DNA of 36,516 nt from Halomonas sp. Lineage in GTDB: Bacteria > Pseudomonadota > Gammaproteobacteria > Pseudomonadales > Halomonadaceae. The stretch lies in contig NZ_REBQ01000132.1 of the NCBI RefSeq assembly GCF_007692655.1, forward strand, positions 1 to 36,516, given 5' to 3'. The position numbers and the translations under genes are program-made. The notes under the pieces are model-generated. The model was not told the DNA's origin, made no database searches, and saw nothing but the letters and a program-made list of their open reading frames with translations. Below, one piece after another: positions 17,722-27,033 of the stretch. Numbering within the stretch: the stretch's first letter is position 1; the number at the start of each line of letters is the position of its first letter.

Positions 17722-18516
17722 GTGACAGACAATCTCCGACTCCACGGGTTTAATAACCTGACCAGCTCGCTGAGCTTCAACATTTACGACATTTGTTACG
17801 CCAAAACCGAAGAGCAGCGTGGGGCTTATATCGATTATATCGATGAGCTTTACAACGCCGAACGTTTGACGCAGATACTCAAGGACGTCACCAATATTAT
17901 TGGTGCTCATGTGCTGAATATCGCCCGCCAGGACTACGAGCCGCACGGTGCAAGCGTCACAATCCTGATTGCTGAACATGAGCTGGACGAAGCTGCCCCC
18001 GAGCAGATTCAGCCAGGACCCGGCCCTCTCCCGGAAACAGTCGTCGGGCATTTGGATAAAAGCCATGTCACTGTGCACAGCTACCCTGAGTCGCACCCCG
18101 ACAATGGTATCAGCACCTTTCGCCTTGATATTGATGTGTCAACGTGTGGACATATCAGCCCGCTAAAAGCGCTTAACTACCTGATCCACAGCTTTGACTC
18201 CGACATTGTCACCATGGACTACCGCGTACGCGGCTTTACCCGTGACGTGAACGGAAAGAAACTGTTTATCGATCATGATATTACTTCGATTCAGGACTAC
18301 TTGGCAGAAGACACCAAGCAGGCTTACCAGATGATCGACGTAAACGTGTATCAGGAGAACATGTTCCACACCAAGATGCTGCTCAAGGACTTTGAGTTGG
18401 ACAACTATCTGTTCGGCACGTCGCGTCGTGATATTACCTTTGAAGAAGCACGGAATATCGAAAGTCGTCTTCGCAAAGAGATGCTGGAAATTTTCTACTC
18501 CCGCAATTTGGATTAA
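17722..18516 (+). CDS. speD: S-adenosylmethionine decarboxylase proenzyme
   Basis: SpeD decarboxylates SAM to provide the aminopropyl donor for spermidine synthesis. The 264-residue protein is the long enterobacterial type. The self-cleavage site is [14 protein letters not shown], where K113-S114 is the expected break that turns the serine into the pyruvoyl cofactor. The catalytic-type cysteine is C142 in [10 protein letters not shown]. Length matches E. coli SpeD (264). The start is a GTG with AAGGAGG seven bases upstream. No speE is adjacent. A strong terminator follows 42 bases after the stop. Confidence 0.97.
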   Translation: MTDNLRLHGFNNLTSSLSFNIYDICYAKTEEQRGAYIDYIDELYNAERLTQILKDVTNIIGAHVLNIARQDYEPHGASVTILIAEHELDEAAPEQIQPGPGPLPETVVGHLDKSHVTVHSYPESHPDNGISTFRLDIDVSTCGHISPLKALNYLIHSFDSDIVTMDYRVRGFTRDVNGKKLFIDHDITSIQDYLAEDTKQAYQMIDVNVYQENMFHTKMLLKDFELDNYLFGTSRRDITFEEARNIESRLRKEMLEIFYSRNLD

Positions 18517-18558
18517 TCCTGGGGTAACTCCTGGTCTTAATCCAGCGTCTGAACATGT

Positions 18559-18586
18559 AAAAAGCCGACTTTCGTCGGCTTTTTTA
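18559..18586. terminator. Bidirectional intrinsic terminator, speD / lpxL-like
   Basis: A perfect stem, AAGCCGAC / GTCGGCTT, with loop TTTC is flanked by A-runs on the left and T-runs on the right. It therefore reads as a rho-independent terminator on both strands, ending speD from the left and the long minus-strand gene run from the right. Confidence 0.93.
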
Positions 18587-18614
18587 TTGCTATTTTCATA
18601 GCCACCCATATCGC

Positions 18615-19529
18615 TTAGTACACGCTTGGCTCGCCTTCGGGCCGTGTCTTAAAGCGCCGGTGCAACCACAAATATTGTTCGGGGTGCTGGCGAATAGCAT
18701 GCTCAATAAACTGATTCACCCTAGCAGCATCGGCCTGCTCATCGCCGCTGGGGAAATCGTCAAACGCAGGCAGGCATTCAATGGTGTAGGTGCGGTTATC
18801 CGGGTTGCGATGGAACATTAACGGCACCACTGGCGCGCCGGTCATACGGGCAATCTTGGCGGTCAAACGAATGGTTGCCGCCTGTTGACCAAATAGCGGC
18901 GCAAACACGCTGACTTCTCGACCAAAATCCTGATCCGGCGAATACCATACAATGTGACCCGCCTTGATTCGCCGAACCACACCGCGCAAATCATGTCGAT
19001 CTATTGCCTGACCAAAAATACGTGAGCGAGCTCGGGTCATGAAGCGCTCGAACAGTGGGTTATTATGCGGGCGATAGACAACATCGGCTGGAAAAAACAG
19101 CGAATGCAGCGCGCCGCCTAAATCCAGCGTCGAGAAATGGATTCCCACCACCAGCACGCCTTTGCCTTGCGCTTTTGCATGAGCAAGATGCTCCTGACCA
19201 ACGTAGGCTGTACGGTGACGTAATCCTTCTGCGTCACGACACCAGCCCGTAGCCGTTTCTATCAACCCAATGCCGTTAGCTATAAAGGTATCTTTAACCA
19301 ACTGATTCTGCTGATCGGCACTTTTTTCAGGAAAACAGAGCGCAATGTTAGTGCGAGTAATATGGCGCCGCCGCTTGGCAAAACGCCACGCGAGTAGACC
19401 CAGGCCTTTGCCAACCATCATTTTTAACCGCCACGGGAGCCAGGCAGCCACATACATTGCCCCAATCGCAAACCATGTAGGCCAGTAACGTGGGTGAGCA
19501 AATGAGCTCGGGTAACGAGATTTCGACAT
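18615..19529 (-). CDS. LpxL/LpxP-family lipid A late acyltransferase
   Basis: This inner-membrane enzyme should add a secondary acyl chain (laurate or similar) from acyl-ACP to Kdo2-lipid IVA or a related lipid A precursor. The 304-residue protein has FAHPRYWPTW near the start, typical of LpxL, and one N-terminal membrane segment. The HX4D catalytic motif is H131-D136 (GIHFSTLDLGG). RRIKAGHIVWYSPDQDFG and PVVPLMFHRNPDNRTY follow. Length matches LpxL (306). Which acyl chain and position is unknown, so no symbol is given. It is the last gene of the minus-strand run, 12 bases after alr. Confidence 0.9.
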   Translation of the reverse strand: MSKSRYPSSFAHPRYWPTWFAIGAMYVAAWLPWRLKMMVGKGLGLLAWRFAKRRRHITRTNIALCFPEKSADQQNQLVKDTFIANGIGLIETATGWCRDAEGLRHRTAYVGQEHLAHAKAQGKGVLVVGIHFSTLDLGGALHSLFFPADVVYRPHNNPLFERFMTRARSRIFGQAIDRHDLRGVVRRIKAGHIVWYSPDQDFGREVSVFAPLFGQQAATIRLTAKIARMTGAPVVPLMFHRNPDNRTYTIECLPAFDDFPSGDEQADAARVNQFIEHAIRQHPEQYLWLHRRFKTRPEGEPSVY

Positions 19530-19541
19530 AAAAACAACCGT

Positions 19542-20642
19542 TTAAGCAGAGCCACTATGATAACGTCGTGGCGCCCGAGGCAATACCCCTGTCAGTAACG
19601 TATAGCTGATCGTATCGCAGTAACGCGCCACTTCATCAACCGGCAGAACAGCACCATTGCTTGCTTTACCCCACAGCACGACTTCGCTGCCCAGTTCAGC
19701 CGTGGGCACATCGGTGACATCAACGGTGAGCATGTCCATGGAAACTTTACCGGCAATAGTGCACCGCTGACCGTTTACCAGCACCGGTGTGCCATCTATG
19801 GCATGACGATCATAGCCATCGCCATAGCCACAGGCGACCACGGCAATGCGAGAACGGCGCGGCGCGCGCCAGCGCCCACTATAACCAACGGGCTCCCCCT
19901 CACGGAGTTCACGCAGCGCTATAATTTCCGAACGTAATGTCATCACTGGTAGAAGTTGTCGACTCACGTCATTGGCTACTTCTAAAGGGTCGCTGCCGTA
20001 TAGCATCACGCCCGGTCGATTCCAGTCACCATGGGCGACTGACCAAGCTAAAGTAGCCGGTGAGTTAGCCAAACTCAGTGGCGCTCTTAGCTCGCGGGCC
20101 AACGACTGGAGCTGACCCATTTGTTGTTTAAAGTAGCGATCATCACGAGCATCCGCCGTGGCGAAATGGCTCATTAGGTGAAGCGCTGTCACATTGGCTG
20201 ACGCCTGAAGTTGCCGCCAGATGGCAGCCGCTTCTTCTGGCGCAAAGCCTAAACGGTGCATACCGGAATCGACTTTTAACCAAACGGGAATAGGCTTTCG
20301 CAATGAGGCTGTCAGCAACACATCAACCTGCCATTGATGATGAACAGCCATCCAAAAGTCGTGAATATCCACCAGCGCCAGCTCATCTGCGCTAAAAATA
20401 CCTTCAAGTAGCACAATGGGCCGGGTAATACCGCCCTGCCGTAATACCATCGCCTCTTCGATACAGGCCACAGCAAAGGCTGGCACTTGGCTTTCAAGCG
20501 CTTGAGCACAGGCTAGGGCACCATGACCATAGGCATCTGCTTTAACGACGGCCACTGAACGGCTTTGCGGCGCGCAGCGGCAAGCCAACTGGTAGTTATG
20601 ACGCAATGCGTCCAGATCAATATGGGCCTCTAGCGGGCGCAT
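19542..20642 (-). CDS. alr: Alanine racemase (PLP-dependent)
   Basis: Alr interconverts L- and D-alanine, supplying D-Ala for peptidoglycan. The 366-residue protein has the PLP lysine K34 in AVVKADAYGHGA. Also seen are DSGMHRLGF, a second-domain segment GYGDGYDRHAIDGTPVLVNG with the catalytic tyrosine, and KVSMDMLTVDVTD. The ATG at 20642 is chosen because GAGG lies six bases upstream; an alternative GTG four codons earlier contains that same site. Whether it is the biosynthetic (Alr) or catabolic (DadX) type cannot be told; no dadA is adjacent. It follows rpoS on the same strand. Confidence 0.95.
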   Translation of the reverse strand: MRPLEAHIDLDALRHNYQLACRCAPQSRSVAVVKADAYGHGALACAQALESQVPAFAVACIEEAMVLRQGGITRPIVLLEGIFSADELALVDIHDFWMAVHHQWQVDVLLTASLRKPIPVWLKVDSGMHRLGFAPEEAAAIWRQLQASANVTALHLMSHFATADARDDRYFKQQMGQLQSLARELRAPLSLANSPATLAWSVAHGDWNRPGVMLYGSDPLEVANDVSRQLLPVMTLRSEIIALRELREGEPVGYSGRWRAPRRSRIAVVACGYGDGYDRHAIDGTPVLVNGQRCTIAGKVSMDMLTVDVTDVPTAELGSEVVLWGKASNGAVLPVDEVARYCDTISYTLLTGVLPRAPRRYHSGSA

Positions 20643-20724
20643 GCATTGCCTCACTTATGATTCGCTTACGTCCCGCTAATGTTTAACCTATGCTGTTCGT
20701 ATGTGTCGCGTGTGCCACTCTTTT

Positions 20725-20776
20725 GTTTCGAGCTGCCGTTTCGGGCTGTCGTTTCAAGCTTAAGTTTCTAATCACT
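20725..20776. repeat. 13-bp tandem repeat between alr and rpoS
   Basis: On the plus strand GTTTCGAGCTGCC, GTTTCGGGCTGTC and GTTTCAAGCTTAA follow each other exactly. A fourth, degraded unit starting GTTTC runs up to the rpoS stop codon. The minus-strand core TTGAAACGACAGC is nearly the same as the repeat at 1911-1940, and AAACGACAGC also occurs once at 4128-4137 (minus). Confidence 0.75.
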
Positions 20777-21750
20777 TATGTCTCAAAAAGAGCTTCCAGC
20801 GAAAGGCCCTGCTTTTCTAACGAACGGCGTAGTTTCTTAAGTGCTTCCACTTGGATTTGGCGAACGCGCTCACGGGTTAAACCAATTTCAGCCCCCACTT
20901 CTTCAAGGGTAGCCGACTCGTGCCCGCGCAAGCCAAAGCGCCGCACCACGACTTCGCGCTGTTTTTCGCTAAGCTCATCCAGCCAAAGATCTACATGTTC
21001 TTTTACATCGCCATCGACTAAAGACGCCTCCGGACCTTGGACCTCATCATCGGTTAACGTATCGATTAACGGCTTATCACTCTCGCCGCCCATCGGATAA
21101 TCGACAGAGGATACCCGCTCATTTAGCCCAAGCATTTTCTTAACGGCTTCGACGGGTTTATCAAGGTGCTCGGCGATCTCTTCCGCGGTCGCCTCATGGT
21201 CAAACTTTTGCGTTAGTTCACGCGCCGCCCGCAGATAGATATTAAGCTCTTTAACCACATGAATGGGCAAACGAATAGTTCTCGTTTGATTCATCAGCGC
21301 GCGCTCAATGGTCTGACGAATCCACCAAGTGGCATAGGTAGAAAAACGGAACCCCCGCTCAGGATCAAATTTTTCCACTGCCCGAATCAAACCTAAATTG
21401 CCCTCTTCAATCAAATCCAACAGCGTTAAGCCGCGGTTTAAATAGCGTCGTGCAATCTTGACCACTAGCCGCAAGTTGGACTCAATCATCCTCGAGCGCC
21501 CCATAGGGTCACCCTTGCGCGCTAAGCGGCCGTAGTAAACTTCCTCTTCGGGCGTTAGTAGGGGCGAAAAACCGATTTCGTTGAGATAGATTTGCGTTGC
21601 GTCCAAGCTTTGGTTCGACTGACGATCCTCACGCCCTAGTGCTTTTTCAAAAGCATCCTCTTCCACTGCAGCGTCATCATCAATATCTTCAAGCGCTTCC
21701 TCAGCAGCATCTAGGTCAACCTCCTGTAGATCCTTCTCCAACATACTCAT
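20776..21750 (-). CDS. rpoS: Stationary-phase sigma factor RpoS
   Basis: RpoS directs RNA polymerase to stress and stationary-phase genes. The 324-residue protein has an acidic N-terminus, region 1.2 ([16 protein letters not shown]), region 2 ([51 protein letters not shown]), region 3 and region 4 ending in the [24 protein letters not shown]. Length (E. coli 330) and position after nlpD identify RpoS rather than RpoD. The ATG has GAGGGG seven bases upstream. The 215-base gap to nlpD holds a perfect inverted repeat (21902-21931) and a minus-strand AACAATAA element like the A-rich Hfq sites of the E. coli rpoS leader; the latter is suggestive only. Confidence 0.97.
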   Translation of the reverse strand: MSMLEKDLQEVDLDAAEEALEDIDDDAAVEEDAFEKALGREDRQSNQSLDATQIYLNEIGFSPLLTPEEEVYYGRLARKGDPMGRSRMIESNLRLVVKIARRYLNRGLTLLDLIEEGNLGLIRAVEKFDPERGFRFSTYATWWIRQTIERALMNQTRTIRLPIHVVKELNIYLRAARELTQKFDHEATAEEIAEHLDKPVEAVKKMLGLNERVSSVDYPMGGESDKPLIDTLTDDEVQGPEASLVDGDVKEHVDLWLDELSEKQREVVVRRFGLRGHESATLEEVGAEIGLTRERVRQIQVEALKKLRRSLEKQGLSLEALFET

Positions 21751-21901
21751 GGTCTTACCCCTCGCTATGTCGCCTACCCGCCATTTAGATAATCAAAGAT
21801 GGGTGCACTAATGCACGCATCGTTATTGTTGTATGACGCTCGAAAGCAGCACTCCGGGCAACTGCCAAGTAAAACGATATTGCTCAAACATTACCAAATC
21901 A

Positions 21902-21931
21902 GGTCAGCACTCACTAAGACCAGTGCTGACC
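21902..21931. other. Perfect inverted repeat in the nlpD-rpoS gap
   Basis: Arms GGTCAGCAC and GTGCTGACC (9 bp, no mismatch) are separated by 12 bases. On the minus strand the hairpin lies about 35 bases after the nlpD stop and about 150 bases before the rpoS ATG. No T-run follows. It could be an mRNA hairpin in the rpoS leader or a binding site for a dimeric regulator. Confidence 0.5.
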
Positions 21932-21965
21932 ATACTGCGCTCACCCTGCATAACAAAACTTAAGG

Positions 21966-23036
21966 TTAGCGTGAAGGTAAAAAGTCCATGGGGTCTTGAG
22001 GCTGCCCATCACGGCGGACTTCAAAATGCAGCCTAACGTCCTCTGCATCGCTATCCCCCATTGTGGCAATCACTTCACCGGCTTCTACTACATCGTTTTC
22101 CTTAACACGTAAGCTATCATTGTGTGCATACGCGCTTAGGTATTGGTCGTTGTGCTTAAGAAGAATAAGGTTGCCATAGCCCCTTACGCCACTGCCTGCA
22201 TAGACAACAATACCAGGACCTGCCGCTCTTATAGGTTGCCCCTTTTGCCCGGCGATATCAATCCCGGCGGTGATGCTTTCACCCTGACCAAACTCGCCTA
22301 CTACATTGCCATCGGTAGGCCATTGCCACTCTACCGTATCAACTGGCGTGTAGGTGCGTGATGAGCGGTCTTCGCTTGCCGCCTGGCTAGTGGGAGCTGC
22401 TTCGGGTTCCGGTTCGGGCTGCGGCTCAGGTTCAGGCTGAGGAGCGGGCTCTTGAGCAGGCTCAGTCTCAGCAACGGCCACTGCTGCTTCAGGTTCTGGC
22501 TCAGGACGGGATTCAGATGCAGTGCTGCTGGCAGCACTTGCGGAAGCTTCGGCCACCTGCTCAGCGGCATCGACTGCAGCACGCTCAGCGGTGAGACGTT
22601 GATTACGCTGAATCGCCGACTCGTCAGGCAGCAGCCAATCTAACTCCTGCTCGTCACTGGCCACCGAAGCGGTCTGCGGACGTAAGCCAGTGGCCACGGC
22701 GCCAGACCCTCTGGTACCCGTCGCTGTCGCAGCAGGCTGGCCCGCCGCGGAGGAAGGAGCCCCTTCGCGCAAGGCAATCGTCTGACCTGGACGTATTTGG
22801 TAAGGCGCCTCAATGTTATTGATTGCTGCCAACTGCCGATAGTCCAGATTATGCTGCCAGGCAATGCCATACAGGGTATCGCCTGCCTTCACCGTATACT
22901 GGGGTGAGCTCTCTACCGCCTGACGTGCAGCGCTTAAATCACGCACCTGAGGCGAACCACTTTGTTGATTAGCGCAGCCGGCGATTGCCAATGCCAGCGC
23001 CGACATCATAAAAATTTTACGCATATGCAGTTGCAT
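21966..23036 (-). CDS. nlpD: NlpD, LysM/LytM lipoprotein activating an amidase
   Basis: NlpD is an outer-membrane lipoprotein that switches on a periplasmic amidase (AmiC in E. coli) at the division site. The 356-residue protein has a lipobox LAIAGC with C21, a LysM domain (about 47-89, YTVKAGDTLYGIAW), a long Ala/Glu/Pro-rich linker with repeated PEPEPE-like stretches (about 165-220), and a LytM (M23) domain to the end. In LytM the first zinc-ligand region reads ITAGIDIAG, so the usual histidine is missing while the aspartate and LHFE remain. This is the degenerate, non-catalytic state typical of amidase activators. The ATG at 23036 has AAGGAG nine bases upstream. Confidence 0.95.
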   Translation of the reverse strand: MQLHMRKIFMMSALALAIAGCANQQSGSPQVRDLSAARQAVESSPQYTVKAGDTLYGIAWQHNLDYRQLAAINNIEAPYQIRPGQTIALREGAPSSAAGQPAATATGTRGSGAVATGLRPQTASVASDEQELDWLLPDESAIQRNQRLTAERAAVDAAEQVAEASASAASSTASESRPEPEPEAAVAVAETEPAQEPAPQPEPEPQPEPEPEAAPTSQAASEDRSSRTYTPVDTVEWQWPTDGNVVGEFGQGESITAGIDIAGQKGQPIRAAGPGIVVYAGSGVRGYGNLILLKHNDQYLSAYAHNDSLRVKENDVVEAGEVIATMGDSDAEDVRLHFEVRRDGQPQDPMDFLPSR

Positions 23037-23042
23037 ATAAAG

Positions 23043-24002
23043 CTACTCCTTTTCAGCGCTAGGTTGGGTCTCAATGGGCCGATGTTCCGCATGTCGGTTG
23101 AGTAACACGACGATCGATGCACCCACGACCATCAGCGCGACCACGCCCACTACTTGAGCTGAGGCGCCGGTTAAAACCGCATAGTCCGCAGGCAACAAAT
23201 AGCGGTATTCAAGAGGGATCATTTGTCCCTCAGGACCCATTTGATAGCGTAACAATTCCCGCCACGGCCAGAGAATCGGCAGCGAACCAACGATAAAGCC
23301 TAACAACAATTGCATGGTAGACGTGCGGTGGCGGCGTAACAGCCATGACAGCAGCCGTGAAAAAAGCGCCAAACCGAGCAAACAGCCCATGCCGAAGAGT
23401 ACAATAATACCGAGGTCCAAACTGCGAATTGCCCCCATAATGGTGCCGTAGAGTCCCATCGCCAGCAACAGAAAGCTGCCTGATACGCCGGGCAGGAGCA
23501 TCGCGCTTATCGCGATACTACCTGCCACCATCACGACTACCGCCTCATTGCCGATGAACAGCACCAGCGGCATCATGCCTGGCAATGCCTGAGCTAACAA
23601 TAAGCCCACTATCAATGGCAGCAGGTACCATAGTCTCCACCCACGACTGGCTTGGCCGACGACTAACGCTGATGCCGCCACCAAACCAAAAAAGAAGCCA
23701 TCTAGCAATAGAGGGTGCGCCTCCATAAGCCAAAGCGCTAAATGCGCGACGCTAAATAGACTAACCGCGATACCCGCCAATAGCGGCACGAGAAAACCAA
23801 GGTTCAAATGCACACTTAGCGCTCGCCAGCCCCCCCGACGCCAAACACCAAAAGCACTTGGGCCAAACTGCTTGATCGTATTAATCAGCTCTTCATAAAT
23901 ACCGCTAATAAAGGCAATAGTGCCTCCCGACACGCCGGGTACCGCGTCGGCTGCCCCCATCCCTGCGCCACGTAAAAAAATCCCCAAGGGTCGCCGCTTC
24001 AA
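23043..24002 (-). CDS. popT: DUF368 protein, PopT-type undecaprenyl-phosphate translocase
   Basis: DUF368 proteins (PopT) were recently linked to returning undecaprenyl phosphate across the inner membrane for reuse in envelope synthesis, in parallel with DedA/UptA proteins. The 319-residue protein is almost wholly hydrophobic, with roughly eight to ten membrane segments. The family signature GAADAVPGVSGGTIAFISG is at residues about 16-34, and a related repeat occurs in mid-protein (LLPGVSGSFLLLAMG), as expected for an inverted-repeat transporter. The start is an unusual TTG at 24002, supported by AAGGAG seven bases upstream and a 4-base overlap with the pcm stop. The gene lies between pcm and nlpD. 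Confidence 0.88.
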   Translation of the reverse strand: MKRRPLGIFLRGAGMGAADAVPGVSGGTIAFISGIYEELINTIKQFGPSAFGVWRRGGWRALSVHLNLGFLVPLLAGIAVSLFSVAHLALWLMEAHPLLLDGFFFGLVAASALVVGQASRGWRLWYLLPLIVGLLLAQALPGMMPLVLFIGNEAVVVMVAGSIAISAMLLPGVSGSFLLLAMGLYGTIMGAIRSLDLGIIVLFGMGCLLGLALFSRLLSWLLRRHRTSTMQLLLGFIVGSLPILWPWRELLRYQMGPEGQMIPLEYRYLLPADYAVLTGASAQVVGVVALMVVGASIVVLLNRHAEHRPIETQPSAEKE

Positions 24003-24676
24003 TCCACTACTCCTTGTAGTAAAGGTACAAAACGCACGGGCTCAAGCCGACGTTTTTCAAAGGCGCCACCAATGCGCTTGACCTGAGTCAACCACTGGCT
24101 GCCATCAGGTTCTTCCAAAGGGGCAATCAACACCCCGTCGCGACTCAATTGCTCCAACAGTGCAGCAGGCACTGTCTGAGCGCAGGCGGTCAACAAAATT
24201 ACATCAAACGGGGCAACCTCGGCCCAGCCATAGCCACCATCGGCTACCGCCAGTGTTGCGGGAGCCGATAATCTTCGTAAACGCTCCACCGCACGTTCGT
24301 GCAGTGCGCTTATGCGCTCAATGGAGTAAAGCTGCTCTACTAATCGCGACAGTATCAACGTCTGATAACCTGAGCCTGTGCCCAGTTCCAATACCCGCCG
24401 TGGGGCCGCACGCAACACCAGCTCCGTCATACGCGCGACGATCAACGGCTGAGATAACGTTTGACCAAAACCAATAGGTAAGGCGGTGTCTTCATAGGCG
24501 CGATGAGCCAGCGCTTCATCCACAAACAGATGGCGTGGCTCGCTGGCCATGACATCCAGGACACGGGCATCCCTGATACCTTGCTGTACCAAGCGCTCGA
24601 CCATACGATCTCGAGTGCGCTGAGAGGTCATCCCTCGCCCACGCAGCTCCAGCGAAGATATATCAGGCAAAAACAT
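23999..24676 (-). CDS. pcm: Protein-L-isoaspartate O-methyltransferase
   Basis: Pcm methylates isoaspartyl residues in aged proteins so that they can revert to aspartate. The core begins [21 protein letters not shown] binding is [15 protein letters not shown], and [17 protein letters not shown] and [10 protein letters not shown] are family blocks. The ATG at 24676 gives 225 residues, with AGGA eight bases upstream and a 14-base overlap with surE. A shorter start at 24631 (210 residues, beginning MTSQRTR) fits the length of known homologues and cannot be excluded. It is coupled to surE and popT. Confidence 0.94.
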   Translation of the reverse strand: MFLPDISSLELRGRGMTSQRTRDRMVERLVQQGIRDARVLDVMASEPRHLFVDEALAHRAYEDTALPIGFGQTLSQPLIVARMTELVLRAAPRRVLELGTGSGYQTLILSRLVEQLYSIERISALHERAVERLRRLSAPATLAVADGGYGWAEVAPFDVILLTACAQTVPAALLEQLSRDGVLIAPLEEPDGSQWLTQVKRIGGAFEKRRLEPVRFVPLLQGVVD

Positions 24677-25409
24677 CCAACCAATCCTGCACATCATTAA
24701 TCGAGGGATGGCGTGTGAGATCCGTTTGCAGCGGCGTAATAGAGACGTAACCAGCCTCTACAGCCGCAAAGTCAGTATTCTCACCGTCATCGGCATTCGC
24801 CGCGACAGCAGCGATCCAGTAGCGTGTCCGCCCACGTGGATCCTTTACCGCGAGCGGTTTCTCTGCGGGGCCTCGATAGCCTAACCGAGTCACCTTGACG
24901 CCCTTAATCTCTTCCCAGGGCACGTCCGGCACGTTGACATTAAGCAGCGTACGCGGCGGCAGCGAAAGCTGGTCAGCTGCGCCTACTAAGGTGGCCGCCA
25001 CTCTGGCAGCCGTAGCAAAGTAGCGTTCCCCACACAGCGACATGGCAATGGCGGTCATACCTAAATTACGCCCCTCCATCGCCGCCGCCACGGTTCCAGA
25101 ATAGAGCACATCATCGCCAAGATTACTGCCATGGTTGATCCCGGAGATGACCAAGTCTGGCTTTTCATCCCAGACGCCATTAACGCCTAAATAGACACAG
25201 TCAGCAGGCGTGCCATCAACGCTATAAAAGCCGTTATCCAGCGGCATCAATGAAAGTGGCCGCGACAAAGTGAGCGAATTACTAGCCCCACTCCGATCTC
25301 TATCAGGGGCAACAACACGGATATTGGCATGCGCCAACAGCGCATCGTGCAGTGCGCGCAGTCCGGGCGCATGAACACCATCATCATTTGAGAGCAGCAG
25401 TCGCCGCAT
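24663..25409 (-). CDS. surE: 5'/3'-nucleotidase SurE
   Basis: SurE is a metal-dependent phosphatase acting on nucleoside monophosphates and short polyphosphate, important in stationary phase. The 248-residue protein starts [20 protein letters not shown], with the metal-binding DD pair, and has [19 protein letters not shown] with further metal ligands. Length matches the family (about 250). The start has AAGGAG seven bases upstream. It overlaps pcm and follows truD after 94 bases. Confidence 0.97.
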   Translation of the reverse strand: MRRLLLSNDDGVHAPGLRALHDALLAHANIRVVAPDRDRSGASNSLTLSRPLSLMPLDNGFYSVDGTPADCVYLGVNGVWDEKPDLVISGINHGSNLGDDVLYSGTVAAAMEGRNLGMTAIAMSLCGERYFATAARVAATLVGAADQLSLPPRTLLNVNVPDVPWEEIKGVKVTRLGYRGPAEKPLAVKDPRGRTRYWIAAVAANADDGENTDFAAVEAGYVSITPLQTDLTRHPSINDVQDWLDVFA

Positions 25410-25457
25410 AGCAGGTCTCCTTGAGCTTACCGGCGCTGGCGGCTAAATCAGCCCACC

Positions 25458-25505
25458 ACTATCCGTTTACTAATATCTTTCCTCTACTAACCGTTTATTA
25501 ACATC
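25458..25505. repeat. Two 20-bp direct repeats between surE and truD
   Basis: Copies at 25458-25477 and 25486-25505 match at 17 of 20 positions (consensus actaWccgtttaYtaaYatc) with a period of 28 bases. The second touches the truD stop codon. The CCGTTTA core resembles the 13-bp array at 29503-29645. Confidence 0.6.
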
Positions 25506-26535
25506 ACTCCACCACCATAAGTTCACTTAGCACAGCCGTGGCAAAGCTTCCTCGGGGCAGTGCAAACGACAGCCGAGCGGTATCGGCCTCCCACTCTAGC
25601 TGTGGGTCAAGCAGCCGCATACGCAACGCACGCTGAGCCTGCCTTACCCCACTGCGTTCTAAACCGCCACACAGCGCTGGGTAATGCTCCAACAGGCGTG
25701 CCTGATAAGCAGCAACCTCCCCCTGGCTGGCGTCACCTACGCCCCACAGCACGCCGGTGGGATGAATATCTAACTCAGCAGCACGGTCATGCAACGTTGT
25801 ATCAACACTATCAATCGTAAATACACTTTGCGTACCATCTAGCATGAGGGTGTCACCAACAAGTGGTTGACACCAAGTACCATCCGTTAAACGGGCGCTG
25901 AGCAGCTCGTTAAACAAAAAACTGCGCGCCGTGGAGAGCATCATACCCTGGCGGTCGTCACGCTTTCGCCAACCTCGGTTAAGCACCGCTTCAGCGCGCT
26001 GAAGGTTACGGCCGTCTTGACCAAACCGCTGGGGGCCAAAATAGTTGGGCACCCCCTGCTGACAAAGCGCCTGCCAGCGGCTGATAAAATCTTCAGCCTT
26101 GATCGCGTCACCACCCACGCGAAGCACAAAACGGTTGGTTCGATGTACGCCGCGCTTGAGTTTACGCGGGTGGCGGGCTTGCTCAACGACCGTAATACCT
26201 AGCTCATTAAGCGACTTTTCAAGCCCAGCAGGCCCGTCGCGACCGGGCAAATGTACACTTAGCCACTGGCGGGTGACCGCAATGCGGTCCTTCATACCTG
26301 AATAGCCAATATCGCGGGGTGTCACACCGCAAAGTCGGCTCAATATCTTTATCACATCTAACGTCGTTTGGTTACGCTTTTCCACTCGCAGCCATAGATG
26401 CTCTCCATGAGCCTCAGGGGTAAACTCAAGCTGTTCGTCCACCCAGAAATCCTCCGGCTTGGCACGGTACTGCCCGGGCTTTGGGGGACCAAACTGGGCA
26501 TCCAAACTGCGCTGCCAATTAGGCATATTAATCAT
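25504..26535 (-). CDS. truD: tRNA pseudouridine(13) synthase TruD
   Basis: TruD makes pseudouridine at position 13 of tRNA-Glu. The 343-residue protein has the catalytic aspartate in [15 protein letters not shown] and the family blocks [26 protein letters not shown] and [11 protein letters not shown]. Length is normal (E. coli 349). The ATG at 26535 has AGAGG six bases upstream and overlaps ispF by 8 bases; a second ATG three codons later would avoid the overlap. The ispF-truD-surE-pcm order is common in gammaproteobacteria. Confidence 0.96.
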   Translation of the reverse strand: MINMPNWQRSLDAQFGPPKPGQYRAKPEDFWVDEQLEFTPEAHGEHLWLRVEKRNQTTLDVIKILSRLCGVTPRDIGYSGMKDRIAVTRQWLSVHLPGRDGPAGLEKSLNELGITVVEQARHPRKLKRGVHRTNRFVLRVGGDAIKAEDFISRWQALCQQGVPNYFGPQRFGQDGRNLQRAEAVLNRGWRKRDDRQGMMLSTARSFLFNELLSARLTDGTWCQPLVGDTLMLDGTQSVFTIDSVDTTLHDRAAELDIHPTGVLWGVGDASQGEVAAYQARLLEHYPALCGGLERSGVRQAQRALRMRLLDPQLEWEADTARLSFALPRGSFATAVLSELMVVE

Positions 26536-27016
26536 TGCATGCCTCTAAAAGCTGCAGCAGCACGACGGCTTCAGCGGCAATGCCCTCACCGCGTCCGGTA
26601 AAGCCTAATCGCTCGGTTGTCGTCGCTTTGACATTAATACGATCCAATTCACTGCCAACGTCAACCGCGATAACCTCCCGCATGGCGTCAATGTAAGGCG
26701 CCATTTTGGGTGCTTGCGCCATTAGAGTGGCATCCAGATTAACCACCTCGTAACCCTGAGCATGCACAAGGCTGACCACATGGCGCAGCAAATCGCGGCT
26801 ATCAGCGCCCGCCCAGGCAGGGTCAGTATCAGGAAAATGGCGGCCAATATCGCCCAGCGCACAGGCACCCAACAGCGCATCGCTCACCGCATGCAACAAT
26901 ACATCGCCATCGGAGTGGGCAACAAAGCCATGCTCAAACGGTAGCTTTACTCCCCCGATCATCAGATGATCGCCTGGGCCAAAGCGGTGAACATCAAACC
27001 CATGACCAATGCGCAT
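26528..27016 (-). CDS. ispF: 2-C-methyl-D-erythritol 2,4-cyclodiphosphate synthase
   Basis: IspF closes the cyclodiphosphate ring in the MEP isoprenoid pathway. The 162-residue protein has the zinc-binding GFDVHRF (D8, H10) near its start, then [19 protein letters not shown] and [11 protein letters not shown], both typical. [22 protein letters not shown] ends the fold (residues about 130-151). Length is normal. AGGAG lies five bases before the ATG. It follows ispD by 17 bases, giving two MEP-pathway steps in one transcript. Confidence 0.97.
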   Translation of the reverse strand: MRIGHGFDVHRFGPGDHLMIGGVKLPFEHGFVAHSDGDVLLHAVSDALLGACALGDIGRHFPDTDPAWAGADSRDLLRHVVSLVHAQGYEVVNLDATLMAQAPKMAPYIDAMREVIAVDVGSELDRINVKATTTERLGFTGRGEGIAAEAVVLLQLLEACND

Positions 27017-27033
27017 TCTAAGCTCCTAACTGT

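Noticed and set aside
17404-18096. A 230-codon minus-strand frame across the speD leader and the first part of speD
   Set aside because: It is antisense to a clearly conserved speD, has no recognisable motif, and looks like a shadow of GC-rich coding DNA.
20776-21750. The sigma factor read as RpoD, since rpsU and dnaG are in the window
   Set aside because: At 324 residues it lacks the long region 1.1 and non-conserved region of RpoD, and it follows nlpD; it is RpoS.
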